Assembly (NCBI GenBank): GCA_035491895.1
Contig: DATJJY010000008.1
Span: 34,627-98,626 of the forward strand
Direction of reading: 5' to 3'
Length of the DNA: 64,000 bases
DNA from: DASTHG01 sp035491895
Lineage (GTDB): Bacteria > Gemmatimonadota > Gemmatimonadetes > Gemmatimonadales > GWC2-71-9
The position numbers were made by a program, and so were the translations under genes. The notes under the pieces are model-generated. The model ran no database searches. It was not told where the DNA came from and saw nothing but the letters and a program-made list of their open reading frames with translations. This document shows, piece by piece, positions 54,492 through 64,000 of this stretch (position 1 is the stretch's first letter; every line of letters begins with the position of its first letter).

Positions 54492-55495
54492 ACCGTCACC
54501 TGGCTGCGCACCATCTCGGCTTCGATGTCCTGATCCAAGTGGCTCTCCACCGATTGCACGGCGACGCGGATCGCGTTCTTGATCGCCTTGGCGTTGGACG
54601 ACCCATGACAGATGATCGAGACCCCCTGCACGCCCAGCAGCGGCGCGCCGCCGTAGGTCGCCCAATCGAGAATCTCCAGCACGCCGCGCATATCGGGGCG
54701 CTGCAGAATGTCGGGCGCGTCCTTCTTGATGAACGCGACGAACACCTTGCCGGCCGATTCGTAGAACTTGAGCACGATGTTGCCGGTGAAGCCGTCGCAC
54801 ACCACGACGTCGAGCGGTGCCCCGCGCGCCTCGCCCGCAGGCACGTCACGTCCTTCGACGTTGCCGGCATAGCGGAACCCGTTCTGCGTCTTGAGCAGCT
54901 GATGCGCTTCCTTCGCGACGGCGTTCCCCTTCTCGTCTTCCTCGCCGATGTTCAAGAGCCCGACGGCGGGCTCCGCGCGCCCCAGCACGTCGCGCGCGTA
55001 CACGGCGCCGAGGTGGGCGAACCCCACCAGCTCCTTGGCGTCGCAATCGACGTTGGCGCCGGAATCGACCAGCAGCAGCGGCTCGCGGGCCGTCGGCAAA
55101 AGCGCCCCGATGGCCGCGCGGTTCACCCCGGTGTGCAGCCGCAGAATCAATGTCGACGCCGCCATCACCGCCCCGGTGTTGCCGGCCGAGATGAACGCGT
55201 CCGACTTGCCGTTCTTCTGGAGCGTGAGGCCGATCGCGATCGACGATTTCGGCTTGCTGCGTAGCGCCTGGAGTGGCTTCTCGCCCATCCCCACGACCTC
55301 CGGCGCGTCCACCACCTCGAGCCGGGCGCGAGGGATGTCGGAGTGCGTGGCGAGCGCTTTCTCGATCTCCGCCTTCCGTCCCACGAGCTGGATCAGAAAC
55401 GTGGGCGGCAGCTCGGCCAGCGCCAGGGCCGCCCCGTCGACTTCGGCGCTCGGGGCTTGGTCACCTCCCATCGCGTCCAGCGCGATGCGGATCAC
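54488..55495 (-). CDS. plsX: Phosphate acyltransferase PlsX
   Basis: The 335-residue protein starts MIRIALDAMGGDQAPSAEVD and has 'SAGNTGAVMAASTLILRLHT', 'LVDSGANVDC' and 'VVCDGFTGNIVLKFYES', matching PlsX, which makes acyl-phosphate from acyl-ACP for phospholipid synthesis. The GTG start lies one base after the rpmF stop. Confidence 0.95.
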   Translation of the reverse strand: MIRIALDAMGGDQAPSAEVDGAALALAELPPTFLIQLVGRKAEIEKALATHSDIPRARLEVVDAPEVVGMGEKPLQALRSKPKSSIAIGLTLQKNGKSDAFISAGNTGAVMAASTLILRLHTGVNRAAIGALLPTAREPLLLVDSGANVDCDAKELVGFAHLGAVYARDVLGRAEPAVGLLNIGEEDEKGNAVAKEAHQLLKTQNGFRYAGNVEGRDVPAGEARGAPLDVVVCDGFTGNIVLKFYESAGKVFVAFIKKDAPDILQRPDMRGVLEILDWATYGGAPLLGVQGVSIICHGSSNAKAIKNAIRVAVQSVESHLDQDIEAEMVRSQVTV

Positions 55496-55496
55496 C

Positions 55497-55679
55497 TCAG
55501 GCGTCCTCGACCTCGACGCGCTGCTCGCCGGCGTAATAGCCGCAGGTGGGGCAGACCTTGTGCGGCTGCTTCAGGTCGCCACAGCGGGGACAGGCCTGCA
55601 ATGCGATCGGCGCCGCCTTGTAGTGCGTGCGCCGCGCGCGCTTCTTTCGTTTGGAGGTTCTGCGCTTGGGGACTGCCAT
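55497..55679 (-). CDS. rpmF: Ribosomal protein L32
   Basis: The 60-residue protein begins MAVPKRRTSKRKKRARRTHY and has two Cys pairs (CPRCG and CPTCG), the zinc-binding L32 type. GAGGCGA precedes the ATG. The yceD-rpmF-plsX order is the classical one. Confidence 0.97.
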   Translation of the reverse strand: MAVPKRRTSKRKKRARRTHYKAAPIALQACPRCGDLKQPHKVCPTCGYYAGEQRVEVEDA

Positions 55680-55695
55680 CGTCAGTTCGCCTCGT

Positions 55696-56205
55696 TCATT
55701 CCGTGAATTTGCCCTTCAGATCGGCCAGCGCGCGCCAGCGCGGATCGGCGGCCGGGGCGCAGCCACAGGGACCGGCATTCAGGTCCTTCCCGCAGCTCGG
55801 GCAGAGCCCGCGGCAGTCGTCGCGACACAACACGAACCGCGGCAGCGCCAACGCCAGCTCTTCCCGCACCACGGGTCGGAGGTCCACCTCCGTATCGTGG
55901 GATTGCAGCCGGTAGGCGTCAGGATCGTCGCCTGCGTCCTCGTCACTCGTGAAGAGTGCCCCAACCTCTACCGCCACCGGCGCTTTGACCGCGGTGAGAC
56001 AACGGCGGCATTCTCCTGCGACGGTCGTGTGCAGGTGGCCGTGCCAGTAGTAGCGGCCTTCCCCCGTCCCCTGCAACCTTCCGTCCACCCGCACCGGTTC
56101 CGCCAGGACCACACCAAGCCCCTCGAACAGGGGGTCCTCCGGTGCCAGCTCGGCCTGCGTCTCGATGGGGCCCTGACTGAGCTCTCGCAGGTCGAATCGC
56201 AACAT
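55696..56205 (-). CDS. YceD/DUF177 family protein
   Basis: The 169-residue product carries the DUF177 signature with 'AGECRRCLTAVKAPVAVEVG' and 'LCRDDCRGLCPSCGKDLNAG', several Cys suggesting zinc binding. Members are linked to 23S rRNA maturation. Transcription seems to start at or next to the ATG (TAGCTT 8 nt upstream with TTGACC 17 bp further). Confidence 0.92.
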   Translation of the reverse strand: MLRFDLRELSQGPIETQAELAPEDPLFEGLGVVLAEPVRVDGRLQGTGEGRYYWHGHLHTTVAGECRRCLTAVKAPVAVEVGALFTSDEDAGDDPDAYRLQSHDTEVDLRPVVREELALALPRFVLCRDDCRGLCPSCGKDLNAGPCGCAPAADPRWRALADLKGKFTE

Positions 56206-56213
56206 GGCGAGCG

Positions 56214-56242
56214 AAGCTAACCCGTTGTGGCACTTGGGTCAA
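56214..56242 (-). promoter_or_regulatory. Strong promoter, likely leaderless, for the yceD-rpmF-plsX-fab run
   Basis: On the minus strand TTGACC (56237-56242) and TAGCTT (56214-56219) are 17 bp apart. The -10 ends 8 nt before ATG 56205, leaving essentially no 5' UTR and no ribosome site. Confidence 0.65.
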
Positions 56243-56252
56243 GCAACTTGGA

Positions 56253-56669
56253 CTAGAGCCCGGCCAACTCTCCTTCGGTGAAGAAAAACGCCACCTCCCG
56301 CGCCGCATTTTCGGGGGAATCGGAGGCGTGAATCGCGTTCTTCTCTTTGGACTGAGCGTACAGCTTCCGGATCGTCCCCGGCTTCGCGTCGGCGGGATCG
56401 GTCGCCCCGATCACCTCCCGCAGCGCTGCCACCGCGTCCGGCTTCTCGAGAGCGAGGGGAATGCATGGCCCCGACGTCATGAAGGTCACGAGCGGGCGAA
56501 AGAAAGGCCGCTCGCGATGCACGGCGTAGAACGCCTCGGCCGGGGCGGTGCCGAGCCGCACCATCCGGGCGGCGCGCACGCGGAACCCCTGGCCCTCGAG
56601 GTGGGCGAGGATCTTGCCGGCCGATCCGGCGGCGACGGCGTCGGGCTTGATGATGGCGAGAGTCAGCAT
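56253..56669 (-). CDS. ndk: Nucleoside diphosphate kinase
   Basis: The 138-residue protein begins MLTLAIIKPDAVAAGSAGKI and has the phospho-His in 'NAIHASDSPENAAREVAFFF'. It equilibrates NTP/NDP pools by ping-pong phosphate transfer. The succinyl-CoA synthetase genes are just upstream, a common functional pairing. Confidence 0.96.
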   Translation of the reverse strand: MLTLAIIKPDAVAAGSAGKILAHLEGQGFRVRAARMVRLGTAPAEAFYAVHRERPFFRPLVTFMTSGPCIPLALEKPDAVAALREVIGATDPADAKPGTIRKLYAQSKEKNAIHASDSPENAAREVAFFFTEGELAGL

Positions 56670-56672
56670 TCG

Positions 56673-56697
56673 TGTGGTCGGTGGCCTGTGGTCAGTG
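56673..56697. repeat. 25-bp repeat copy between ndk and sucD
   Basis: TGTGGTCGGTGGCCTGTGGT plus CAGTG is the intergenic partner of the copy inside the lipoprotein gene at 42358-42382 (22 of 25 identical). Confidence 0.55.
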
Positions 56698-56706
56698 GTC
56701 GGAGGG

Positions 56707-57575
<869 letters not shown>

Positions 57576-57579
<4 letters not shown>

Positions 57580-58715
57580 CGCCCACCTCCCGCCGCGGCG
57601 ACCGCCTGCTTCACCGCCTGGTCCATGTCGGTGAGCGCCTCGAATCCCGCCTTGGTGAGAATACGGATCGCCTCCTGCTCGTTCGTGCCGGTCAGCCGGA
57701 TCACGATGGGGACCTTGAGCGGGAACTGTCCCGTCGCCTGGACGATGCCGTTGGCGACGTCGTCGCAGCGCGTGATTCCGCCGAAAATGTTGAAGAGGAT
57801 GGCGCGCACATTGGCGTCGGCGGTGATGATCTTGAGGGCGTTCACGACCTTCTGGGGATTCGAGCTGCCGCCGATGTCGAGAAAGTTCGCCGGCTCGCCG
57901 CCGTAGTACTTGACGAGATCCATCGTCGCCATCGCGAGCCCCGCGCCGTTCACGCAGCATCCCACGGAGCCCTCGAGCTTGATGAACGTGAGGCCCGCCT
58001 CGCGAGCCTGGACCTCGGACGGCGCCTCGGCCGACGCATCGCGCAGTGCGGCGATCGCGGGCCGGCGCTCCAGCTCGTTGTCGTCCACCACGATCTTGGC
58101 GTCGAGCGCCAGGACCTTTCCCTCCGGAGTCGTGACGAGCGGATTGATCTCTGCGAGCGATGCGCCCGCATCGTATGCGGCGGTCACGAGTTGCTGCATG
58201 ATCGCGGCGGCGGCGCGCGCTTTCGTGACGTCCGGGTACAGCTGGAACGCGAGGGCCAGGGCCTGATGCGCCAAGAGGCCGTAGCGCGGATCGATCGCGC
58301 GGCGATGGATCTTCTCGGGCGTCTTCGCCGCGACCTCTTCGATGTCGATGCCCCCCGCGGCGCTCACCATCAACAGCGGCCGCTGCGACTCGCGGTCGAC
58401 GATGATGCCGACGTAGCTCTCGGAAGCGATGTCGGTCGTGGGGACGACGAGCACTTTCTGGACGGTGAGTCCCTTGATGGTCATTCCGAGAATCTTCGCC
58501 GCCACCGCTTCCGCCTCTTCGGCGCTCTTGGCGAGCTTCACACCGCCCGCCTTGCCGCGCCCGCCCGCGTGCACCTGCGCCTTGATGACGACCGATCCGC
58601 CGAGGCGGGTCGCGGCGGCGTGGGCCGCCTGCGGGGTCGTAACGACTTCGCCCTCGGGCACCGGAATCCCGTGCCGGCGCAGAATCTCCCGGGCCTGGTA
58701 CTCGTGCAGGTTCAC
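57576..58715 (-). CDS. sucC: Succinyl-CoA synthetase beta subunit
   Basis: The 379-residue protein begins MNLHEYQAREILRRHGIPVP and has 'AQVHAGGRGKAGGVKLAKS', 'EINPLVTTPEGKVLALDAKI' and 'NIFGGITRCDDVANGIV', the ATP-grasp beta subunit pattern. Translationally coupled to sucD and preceded by arcC with a 4-nt overlap. Confidence 0.96.
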
Positions 58716-59671
58716 TGCCGCTCCTTCGTGATGGTCGTGCCCACCTCACCCGCCAGCGCCGCGAGCCCATGCGCCAGCTCGGCGATCACCGCCCGCGCGC
58801 CCCCGGCGCGGACGAAGTCCGCCGCGGCTTCCACCTTGGGACGCATACTCCCCGCTCCCAGCTCTCCACCCTGCAGCAGCTGATCGGCCTCCGCCAGCGA
58901 CATTCGCCGGATCGGCTGCTGCGCCGTCGTGCCCCAGCCGCGGTACACCGCGTCGACGTCGGTCAGAATCAGGAGGACCTGCGCGCCGATGTCGTGCCCC
59001 AGGATCGCGGCGACCCGGTCCTTGTCGGCCACCCCGTCGAGCCCTTCGAGCCCGAGCCGCGGATCGTCGTACACCGGCGGCCCGCCGCCCCCGCAAGTGA
59101 TCACGATATCTCCCTCTTCCACCAGTGCATGCACCATCGCCCGCTCCACGATCGCGATCGGCCGCGGGCTCGGCGCCAGGCGGCGCCACTTTCCCGGCTT
59201 GTCCTCGCGCACCGGCGCGCCGCGGGCCTGCAGCCGCGCGAGACCTGCCGGGTCGAGCGCGTGCCCGATCGGCTTCGCCGGAAGTCGCAGCTGCGGGTCG
59301 CTGGCGTCGCACAGCGTCTGCGTGATCAGCGTAACGACGGTACGCTCCACCCCTGCGCGGGCCAGCGCGTTCTGGAGCGACTGCTGGATCATGTAGCCCA
59401 TCCACCCCGCCGTCGCCGCCACCAGCACGCCGAGGGGCAGCGGCTCGAGCCGGTCGGCGGCCAGCTCGTTGCGGGCCAGCTCGTCGCCCACCTGCGGGCC
59501 GTTGCCGTGCACCAGCGCGATGCGCCATCCCGCCCGCGCCAGGTCGACGATCGGCGCGAGACTCTCGCGCGTGTGGCGGAACTGATTACTGATCGTCGGC
59601 CGCTCCGTTGCCGGCGCGACGGCATTGCCACCGAGCGCCACGACGATCGTTCCCGCTCCACCGGTCGACAC
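58712..59671 (-). CDS. arcC: Carbamate kinase
   Basis: The 319-residue protein has 'IVVALGGNAVAP', 'IALVHGNGPQVGD', 'EGDIVITCGGGGPPVYDD' and 'GAGSMRPKVEAAADFVRAGG', matching carbamate kinase, which converts carbamoyl phosphate and ADP to ATP. No arginine deiminase or ornithine transcarbamylase is nearby; instead it leads the sucCD run. Start GTG 59671 appears leaderless. Confidence 0.94.
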   Translation of the reverse strand: MSTGGAGTIVVALGGNAVAPATERPTISNQFRHTRESLAPIVDLARAGWRIALVHGNGPQVGDELARNELAADRLEPLPLGVLVAATAGWMGYMIQQSLQNALARAGVERTVVTLITQTLCDASDPQLRLPAKPIGHALDPAGLARLQARGAPVREDKPGKWRRLAPSPRPIAIVERAMVHALVEEGDIVITCGGGGPPVYDDPRLGLEGLDGVADKDRVAAILGHDIGAQVLLILTDVDAVYRGWGTTAQQPIRRMSLAEADQLLQGGELGAGSMRPKVEAAADFVRAGGARAVIAELAHGLAALAGEVGTTITKERQ

Positions 59672-59679
59672 GGCCGCGC

Positions 59680-59708
59680 AGTCTAGTGGTGTTCCAGCGC
59701 CCAGACAA
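59680..59708 (-). promoter_or_regulatory. Promoter, likely leaderless, for arcC-sucC-sucD
   Basis: On the minus strand TTGTCT (59703-59708) and TAGACT (59680-59685) are 17 bp apart; the -10 ends 8 nt before GTG 59671 and no ribosome site intervenes. Confidence 0.6.
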
Positions 59709-59730
59709 GTTCATGCCGCGCGCCGGAGTT

Positions 59731-59840
59731 CGCGGCCTGAAGTCCGCGCTCGGCGCGGTCGCGACACGCCATAAATGGCGCCACACCTGCGTCTTTCAAG
59801 ACGCGTCGCCGCAGGCGCCGAGCGGCGGCTTCAGCCGTCG
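59731..59840. repeat. Four-hairpin structured repeat, copy 2
   Basis: In order: CGCGG ... CCGCG with CTGAAG in the loop (59731-59748); arm GCTCGGCGC (59748-59756) plus GCGAC; hairpin CGCCA-TAAA-TGGCG (59767-59780); hairpin GCGTCT-TTCA-AGACGC (59789-59804); closing GTCGC and GCGCCGAGC (59815-59823); hairpin CGGCGGC-TTCA-GCCGTCG (59823-59840). Same order as 50110-50217. It lies in the arcC/UPF0182 gap. Confidence 0.6.
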
Positions 59841-59919
59841 AACACGGGGCGGGACTCTCCTAGCAGCACGTGGCCGCGCCCCCGCGTCCGGGGCCCCCAC
59901 TCCCGGCGTCCGCACGTCT

Positions 59920-62346
59920 CTAGTGAACCGGTGGTGTCGGAGCAAGCGCGCGGCGCCGCGCGCCCAGGAGATCGCCGAGCTGCCGGTACACCTGCCCGAA
60001 ACGCTCGAAGTTGCGTGAGACGAGCGCCGAGTCGAGCTGGCTGAACAGCCGCTGCGCCAGCGTCCAGCGACCTGAAAGGGTCGTGTCCACGGCGCCCGGC
60101 GGACCGGCGAGCGTCAGCTCGCGCAATGCAGCGCTGGCGGTCGACCCCTCGCCCCTGCGGTTGGCCCAGGTGAGAAACACGTGCTCGACGCGCGGTACTT
60201 CCGCCCCGTGCCTGGTGAAGCGCGCTTGCGACGACGCGAGGTGTCCGTCGGCGATCCAGAGGCGCAACGGCCCCGGCTGAGTATCGGACGTGCCGACGAG
60301 GAGCTGGGGGGGCAGGTCGAGCGGCGGAGCCAGCATCGACCACAGCTCGGGCCCGCCGGTCCCGAACCGGCCGAGTACCAGGTACTCGAGCCGCGTGGCA
60401 CCCGCGGGGCTCGCTGTGAAGCCCTGCACCAGCCAGGGCGCCTCATCCGTGGGCAGCAGCAGATCGGTCGGCTCACGGGGCACGACCTGCCAATTGTCCG
60501 AATCGCGCGCCGCGGCGAGGATGCGTTGCGCCGCCAGCGCGAAGCTCGCGGTGGGAAATTCGAGCGAGCGCACGAGCGGCGCCGGCGCGCTGTCCGCCGG
60601 CTCGATCAGCGGTTTGAAGAGCTTGGCCCAGGCCGCGGTAACCGAATCCGCACCAGGGAGGAGCCAGAAGCGGGTCTCGCCCGTCGTGCCGCGCATGGCG
60701 CCGACGAGGCCGGGACGCAGCAGGCGAACCGGACCGTCACGCGTTTGCACCGGTACGACGAGTGGAAACGTCTCCGTGGAGACGTATCCCACCGCGCGCC
60801 ACCACAACGCGCCGTCGACGAGCACCGGCTCGGGGACGGCGAAGCGGGCGAACGGCACGAGGAGCTCGAAGCGCTCGCTCGGCGTGCGACGCCATTGCAG
60901 CCGTTCCGCCGTCGTCGTCTGGCGGGCGATCTCGGGACTCTGCAGCACCCAGGCGAGCGCCACGCGGCGCCACGCGCCGGTGAGGGGGATGCCGGAGGCA
61001 GCGGGCGCGGCGCCGCCCGTCACCGCGTACTGCGTAAATCCCTCGCCGAACCACTCCGCGGAATCGCGCACCTCGAGCGGCGCCGGGACGAGGGCCCCGC
61101 TGTCGGTCTCGAGCAGCCCGAGGGGAGCGCCGGTGGCGCTGCGCCGTCCGTGGTGAACGTGCTCCCAGGTCGGGGCCGGTTGCAGGGAGGAGAGCGCCGT
61201 GTCGTCCGGCGCGCGAGCGACGACCCAGACGGGCATGCCCGCGGCGCCGCGCGTGAGCTCAACTCCGCCGACCGTCTCGCCGGCGCCGAGGCGGCCCCGC
61301 GTGGCAGCCGCGACCCACTTCGGACTCCACAGCGGCTGCGCGGCGACGAACGCCGCCATCGTCGGAAACTCGGGGAGGTCGGAGCGGAGATGGGGAAGCG
61401 CGCCGAAGGCGAGCTCGTCGAACCCCCGCCGCTCCGCGGGGAACAGCTCCTCCGACCCACGCCGTCCGACAGAGGGGAGGAGTCCATAGACCACGAGCAA
61501 CGCGAGCCCCGCGACGCTCCACCCCGTCGCTGGCCAGCGGGGGCGATCCCACCAGATCCAGGTGAGGCTCAGCAGCCCAGCGATCGCGGCGGCCGCGGCG
61601 ACGAAGGCGGCGCCGCGGGCCCGGAGCAGCAGCGCCGCGCTCAGCGTGCCGTGCAGCCCCGCCACCACCTCCGCGGGGTCGAGCAGCGCACCCCAGACGA
61701 TCGCCACCGCGACGCCGGTTCCGAGCACGCCGAGGTGCGTCCGCGCATGCGGGCTCGCAACCAGCCGGCCGCGCTGCCAGCGCAGTGACCCGATGCCGAG
61801 ATAGAGGAAACCGCACAGGACGGCGGCGGTGAGCGTGGAGATCAGCAGGAACTGCTCCCGCTCGATCGCCCACGGGAGCTGCGCCGCGTAGTAGCCGGCG
61901 TCCTTGTGCAGGATGGGGTCGACACGGCCGAACACCGGCGCGGCGTTGGCGAGCAGCGCTTCGCGCCACCACTCGCCGGTGCCCCAGGAAAGCCCCAGCC
62001 CGAAGACGATGCCGATGACGATGGCGAGTGCGAGGAGCAGCCGCTGCGGCACCGCTTCGACGATCTCGAGATTGCCGATGCGGCGCGGCATCTGCACCGA
62101 GCCGATGGCGCGGTAGACGATGTAGAGGTTGCCGCTGCCCCACATCACCGACACCAGCATCACCAGCCAGTGCAACAGGCGTTGCAGCGAGCGGGCATCG
62201 AGATAGACGGGGCCGCCCCGTACCGTGGCGGCCCAGGCGCGCTCCGCGGTTTCAACGGCCAGCCAGCGGCCGGCCACGAGCAGCACCGCGACACACGCCG
62301 CCGTGATCAGCAGCGCGCGCCCGCGGCGCCGCCCACCGCCGGTCAC
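59920..62346 (-). CDS. UPF0182 (COG1615) family membrane protein
   Basis: From GTG 62346 (GTGA overlap with the mutase stop) the 808-residue protein has about seven N-terminal helices ('LLITAACVAVLLVAGRWLAV', 'LLHWLVMLVSVMWGSGNLYI'), then a large extracytoplasmic domain with 'DPILHKDAGYYAAQLPWAIE' and a C-terminal coiled region. The layout matches UPF0182 proteins; function unknown. A GTG at 62373 is an alternative start. Confidence 0.75.
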   Translation of the reverse strand: MTGGGRRRGRALLITAACVAVLLVAGRWLAVETAERAWAATVRGGPVYLDARSLQRLLHWLVMLVSVMWGSGNLYIVYRAIGSVQMPRRIGNLEIVEAVPQRLLLALAIVIGIVFGLGLSWGTGEWWREALLANAAPVFGRVDPILHKDAGYYAAQLPWAIEREQFLLISTLTAAVLCGFLYLGIGSLRWQRGRLVASPHARTHLGVLGTGVAVAIVWGALLDPAEVVAGLHGTLSAALLLRARGAAFVAAAAAIAGLLSLTWIWWDRPRWPATGWSVAGLALLVVYGLLPSVGRRGSEELFPAERRGFDELAFGALPHLRSDLPEFPTMAAFVAAQPLWSPKWVAAATRGRLGAGETVGGVELTRGAAGMPVWVVARAPDDTALSSLQPAPTWEHVHHGRRSATGAPLGLLETDSGALVPAPLEVRDSAEWFGEGFTQYAVTGGAAPAASGIPLTGAWRRVALAWVLQSPEIARQTTTAERLQWRRTPSERFELLVPFARFAVPEPVLVDGALWWRAVGYVSTETFPLVVPVQTRDGPVRLLRPGLVGAMRGTTGETRFWLLPGADSVTAAWAKLFKPLIEPADSAPAPLVRSLEFPTASFALAAQRILAAARDSDNWQVVPREPTDLLLPTDEAPWLVQGFTASPAGATRLEYLVLGRFGTGGPELWSMLAPPLDLPPQLLVGTSDTQPGPLRLWIADGHLASSQARFTRHGAEVPRVEHVFLTWANRRGEGSTASAALRELTLAGPPGAVDTTLSGRWTLAQRLFSQLDSALVSRNFERFGQVYRQLGDLLGARRRALAPTPPVH

Positions 62347-63719
62347 GGTCCGGACGCGTGGCGCGCGAGCCACTCCTCGACTTCACCCCGGTACGCGGCG
62401 AGTGCGGCGGGCGACTTGGCCTCGAAGCGCATCACCAGGACCGGCTGCGTGTTCGACGCCCGCAAAAGACCCCACCCCTCGGCGAACGTGATCCGCACAC
62501 CGTCGAGTGTCGACACGGGATACTCGGCCGCGAAGTACTGCGCTGCTTCTTCCACCAGCGCAAACTTGCGCTCGTCGGCACAGTCGACGCGTATCTCGGG
62601 AGTCGAAACCGTCTGGGGAAGATCGGCGAGGTGGCGCGACAACGGCCCGGGACTCTGCGACACGTACTGCAACAGCCGGGCGGCGGCGAACAGCGCGTCG
62701 TCGAACCCGAACCAGTCGCCTCCGAAGAACACGTGCCCGCTCATTTCGCCGGCGAGCGGCGCGCCGCAGTCCTTCATCTTCTGCTTGATGAGCGAATGAC
62801 CGGTCTTCCACATCATCGGCACGAGCCCCGCGCGCTGCAGCTCCGCAGGGAGGATCTCCGAGCACTTCACATCGAAGATCACGGGTTTCCCCTTCCCCAT
62901 CCGCCGCGCCAAATCCCGGCCGAACAGCACCAGCAGTATGTCGCCGAACACCGGTGTACCGTGCTCGTCCACGGCGCCGATGCGGTCGCCGTCGCCGTCG
63001 AATGCGATCCCGAGCTCGGCCCGTTCGCGTTGGACCGCCGCCTGCAAGTCCTTGAGGTTCTCGACGACGGTCGGATCGGGGTGATGGTTCGGGAACCGGC
63101 CGTCCGATGTGTCGAACAGCGGCACGACGTCGCACCCCAGATCGCGCAACGTCTCGATCGCCACGAGGCTCGTAACGCCGTTGCCGCAATCGGCCACGAC
63201 CTTCACCGGGCGCGCCAGCGGCGTGTTGTGCGCGACGATTGCGGCGCGGTACGCAACGAGCACCCCCGTCTCCGTCACGCGGTTGCCCCCCGGCATCCGG
63301 TCCAGCTTGTCGGCGGTGATCATCTGGTACAGCGTTTGGATGTCGTCGCCGTAAATCGCTTCACCCGAGAGCACCATCTTGAAGCCGTTGAACTCGGGGG
63401 GGTTGTGCGAGCCGGTGACCTGGATGCCGCCGTCGACCTGAAGCGTATGGGTCGCGAAGTAGAGCGCGGGGGTCGGGACGATTCCCACGTCCACCACCCG
63501 TCCGCCAGCCGCGACGACGCCCTCGCCCACCGCGGGCCCCAGCTCCTCACCCGAGGGGCGATTGTCGCGACCCAGCGCCACGACGACGGGACGGCCCAGC
63601 TTGGCCCGGGCGTAGGTCGCGTACGCCGCGCCCACCGCGCGGGCCAGGGCGGGCGTGAGCTGGTCGCCCGTAGTGCCACGAATGTCGTACTGACGAAAGA
63701 TCGTCGCGGGGACGGTCAC
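62343..63719 (-). CDS. Phosphomannomutase/phosphoglucomutase
   Basis: The 458-residue product has the phospho-Ser loop 'VTGSHNPPEFNGFKMV', metal loop 'FDGDGDRIGAVD', sugar-binding 'GEMSGHVFFGG' and phosphate-binding 'RASNTQPVLVMRFEA'. This is the alpha-D-phosphohexomutase pattern of AlgC-type enzymes interconverting hexose 1- and 6-phosphates for envelope polysaccharides. Confidence 0.94.
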   Translation of the reverse strand: MTVPATIFRQYDIRGTTGDQLTPALARAVGAAYATYARAKLGRPVVVALGRDNRPSGEELGPAVGEGVVAAGGRVVDVGIVPTPALYFATHTLQVDGGIQVTGSHNPPEFNGFKMVLSGEAIYGDDIQTLYQMITADKLDRMPGGNRVTETGVLVAYRAAIVAHNTPLARPVKVVADCGNGVTSLVAIETLRDLGCDVVPLFDTSDGRFPNHHPDPTVVENLKDLQAAVQRERAELGIAFDGDGDRIGAVDEHGTPVFGDILLVLFGRDLARRMGKGKPVIFDVKCSEILPAELQRAGLVPMMWKTGHSLIKQKMKDCGAPLAGEMSGHVFFGGDWFGFDDALFAAARLLQYVSQSPGPLSRHLADLPQTVSTPEIRVDCADERKFALVEEAAQYFAAEYPVSTLDGVRITFAEGWGLLRASNTQPVLVMRFEAKSPAALAAYRGEVEEWLARHASGP

Positions 63720-63732
63720 GGGGTCCCCTCGT

Positions 63733-64000
63733 TCAGTTTCCCGCTACAGGAGCGGTCAGGCCGGCGGGCGGATGAATTGCGGCGCCGCTGTCGCGGGTGA
63801 GATCGAGCAGCTGATGAGGCTGGATGCCGAAGTACAGCACCGCCGCGATGCAGATCGCCAGCGCCACGAGTCCGAGCCGCCCGAACCTGAGCCCGGCGTG
63901 CGCGTTGGCGAACGGCACCGGGCGCATGTACATCGCCATCACCACGGGGAGGTAGTACCCCGCCGAAATCAGGCTCGTGAGCACGAGGACGGTGGCGAGC
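63733..64000 (-). CDS. nuoN: NADH-quinone oxidoreductase subunit N, C-terminal end (truncated by window)
   Basis: The frame enters at the window edge as LATVLVLTSLISAGYYLPVV, followed by 'MAMYMRPVPFANAHAGLRFG' and a last helix, ending APVAGN. This is the typical NuoN C-terminus of the proton-pumping complex I arm. The N-terminal part lies outside the window. Confidence 0.88.
   Translation of the reverse strand, partial: LATVLVLTSLISAGYYLPVVMAMYMRPVPFANAHAGLRFGRLGLVALAICIAAVLYFGIQPHQLLDLTRDSGAAIHPPAGLTAPVAGN

Overview
The window is a GC-rich bacterial chromosome segment (roughly 65-70% G+C by eye) packed with short-spaced genes, nearly all on the minus strand. The gene set (futalosine-route menaquinone genes mqnA/mqnC/mqnE, Tat- and lipoprotein-exported glycosidases, many small lipoproteins, DinB-fold proteins and GNAT enzymes) suggests a free-living soil- or sediment-type Gram-negative bacterium. 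Gemmatimonadota is my best guess. This is inference from gene content, since no rRNA gene is present.

Layout. 1-6.2 kb: a truncated GNAT gene, a lipoprotein, and a minus-strand cluster encoding a BKACE-like enzyme, a nucleobase-type deaminase, a Tat-exported TIM-barrel protein and a 1,030-residue kinase/M23/aminotransferase fusion. 6.3-20 kb: accessory genes (beta-barrel protein, VIT-type transporter, GNAT, monooxygenase, HAD phosphatase, LVIVD-repeat protein, 5'-3' exonuclease, DinB proteins, ICMT-like methyltransferase, Xaa-Pro aminopeptidase, cupin), many joined by 1-4 nt overlaps. 20-27.8 kb: a polysaccharide island (sugar isomerase-like protein, GH16, serine hydrolase, GH20, divergent GH1). 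27.8-32 kb: a redox signalling module (cNMP-domain histidine kinase, response regulator fused to a thioredoxin-reductase-like domain without its CxxC, 1-Cys peroxiredoxin). 32-41.5 kb: a run of very small same-strand genes, several of visibly lower GC, including an aminoglycoside-nucleotidyltransferase-like gene, an AP2-like protein, dodecin and many one- or two-helix membrane proteins. Some gaps there hold related repeats that resemble integron attC sites. 41.5-44.4 kb: two large lipoproteins and a divergent DUF6498 protein.

44.4-64 kb is mostly core metabolism: xerD-type recombinase, DedA, ispF, purE; mqnC-mqnA and mqnE; fabF-acpP-fabG-fabD-fabH-plsX-rpmF-yceD (listed left to right; transcribed from yceD to fabF); ndk; sucD-sucC; arcC; a UPF0182 protein; phosphomannomutase/phosphoglucomutase; and the end of nuoN.

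The most interesting signals are not protein families. (1) Two copies of a roughly 110-bp element (50110-50217 and 59731-59840) conserve an order of four hairpins around one long arm although stem sequences differ. (2) A REPIN-like inverted hairpin pair separates mqnA from mqnE. (3) Several genes have a TANNNT box only 6-8 nt before the start codon, two of them with a good -35 at 17 bp, suggesting leaderless mRNAs. (4) Several genes appear to start at CTG, three of them in a CTGA overlap with the preceding stop. (5) Candidate attC-like sites lie in the 34.6-40 kb run of small genes. (6) At least two genes carry single-base frameshifts, which may be real decay or sequencing error.
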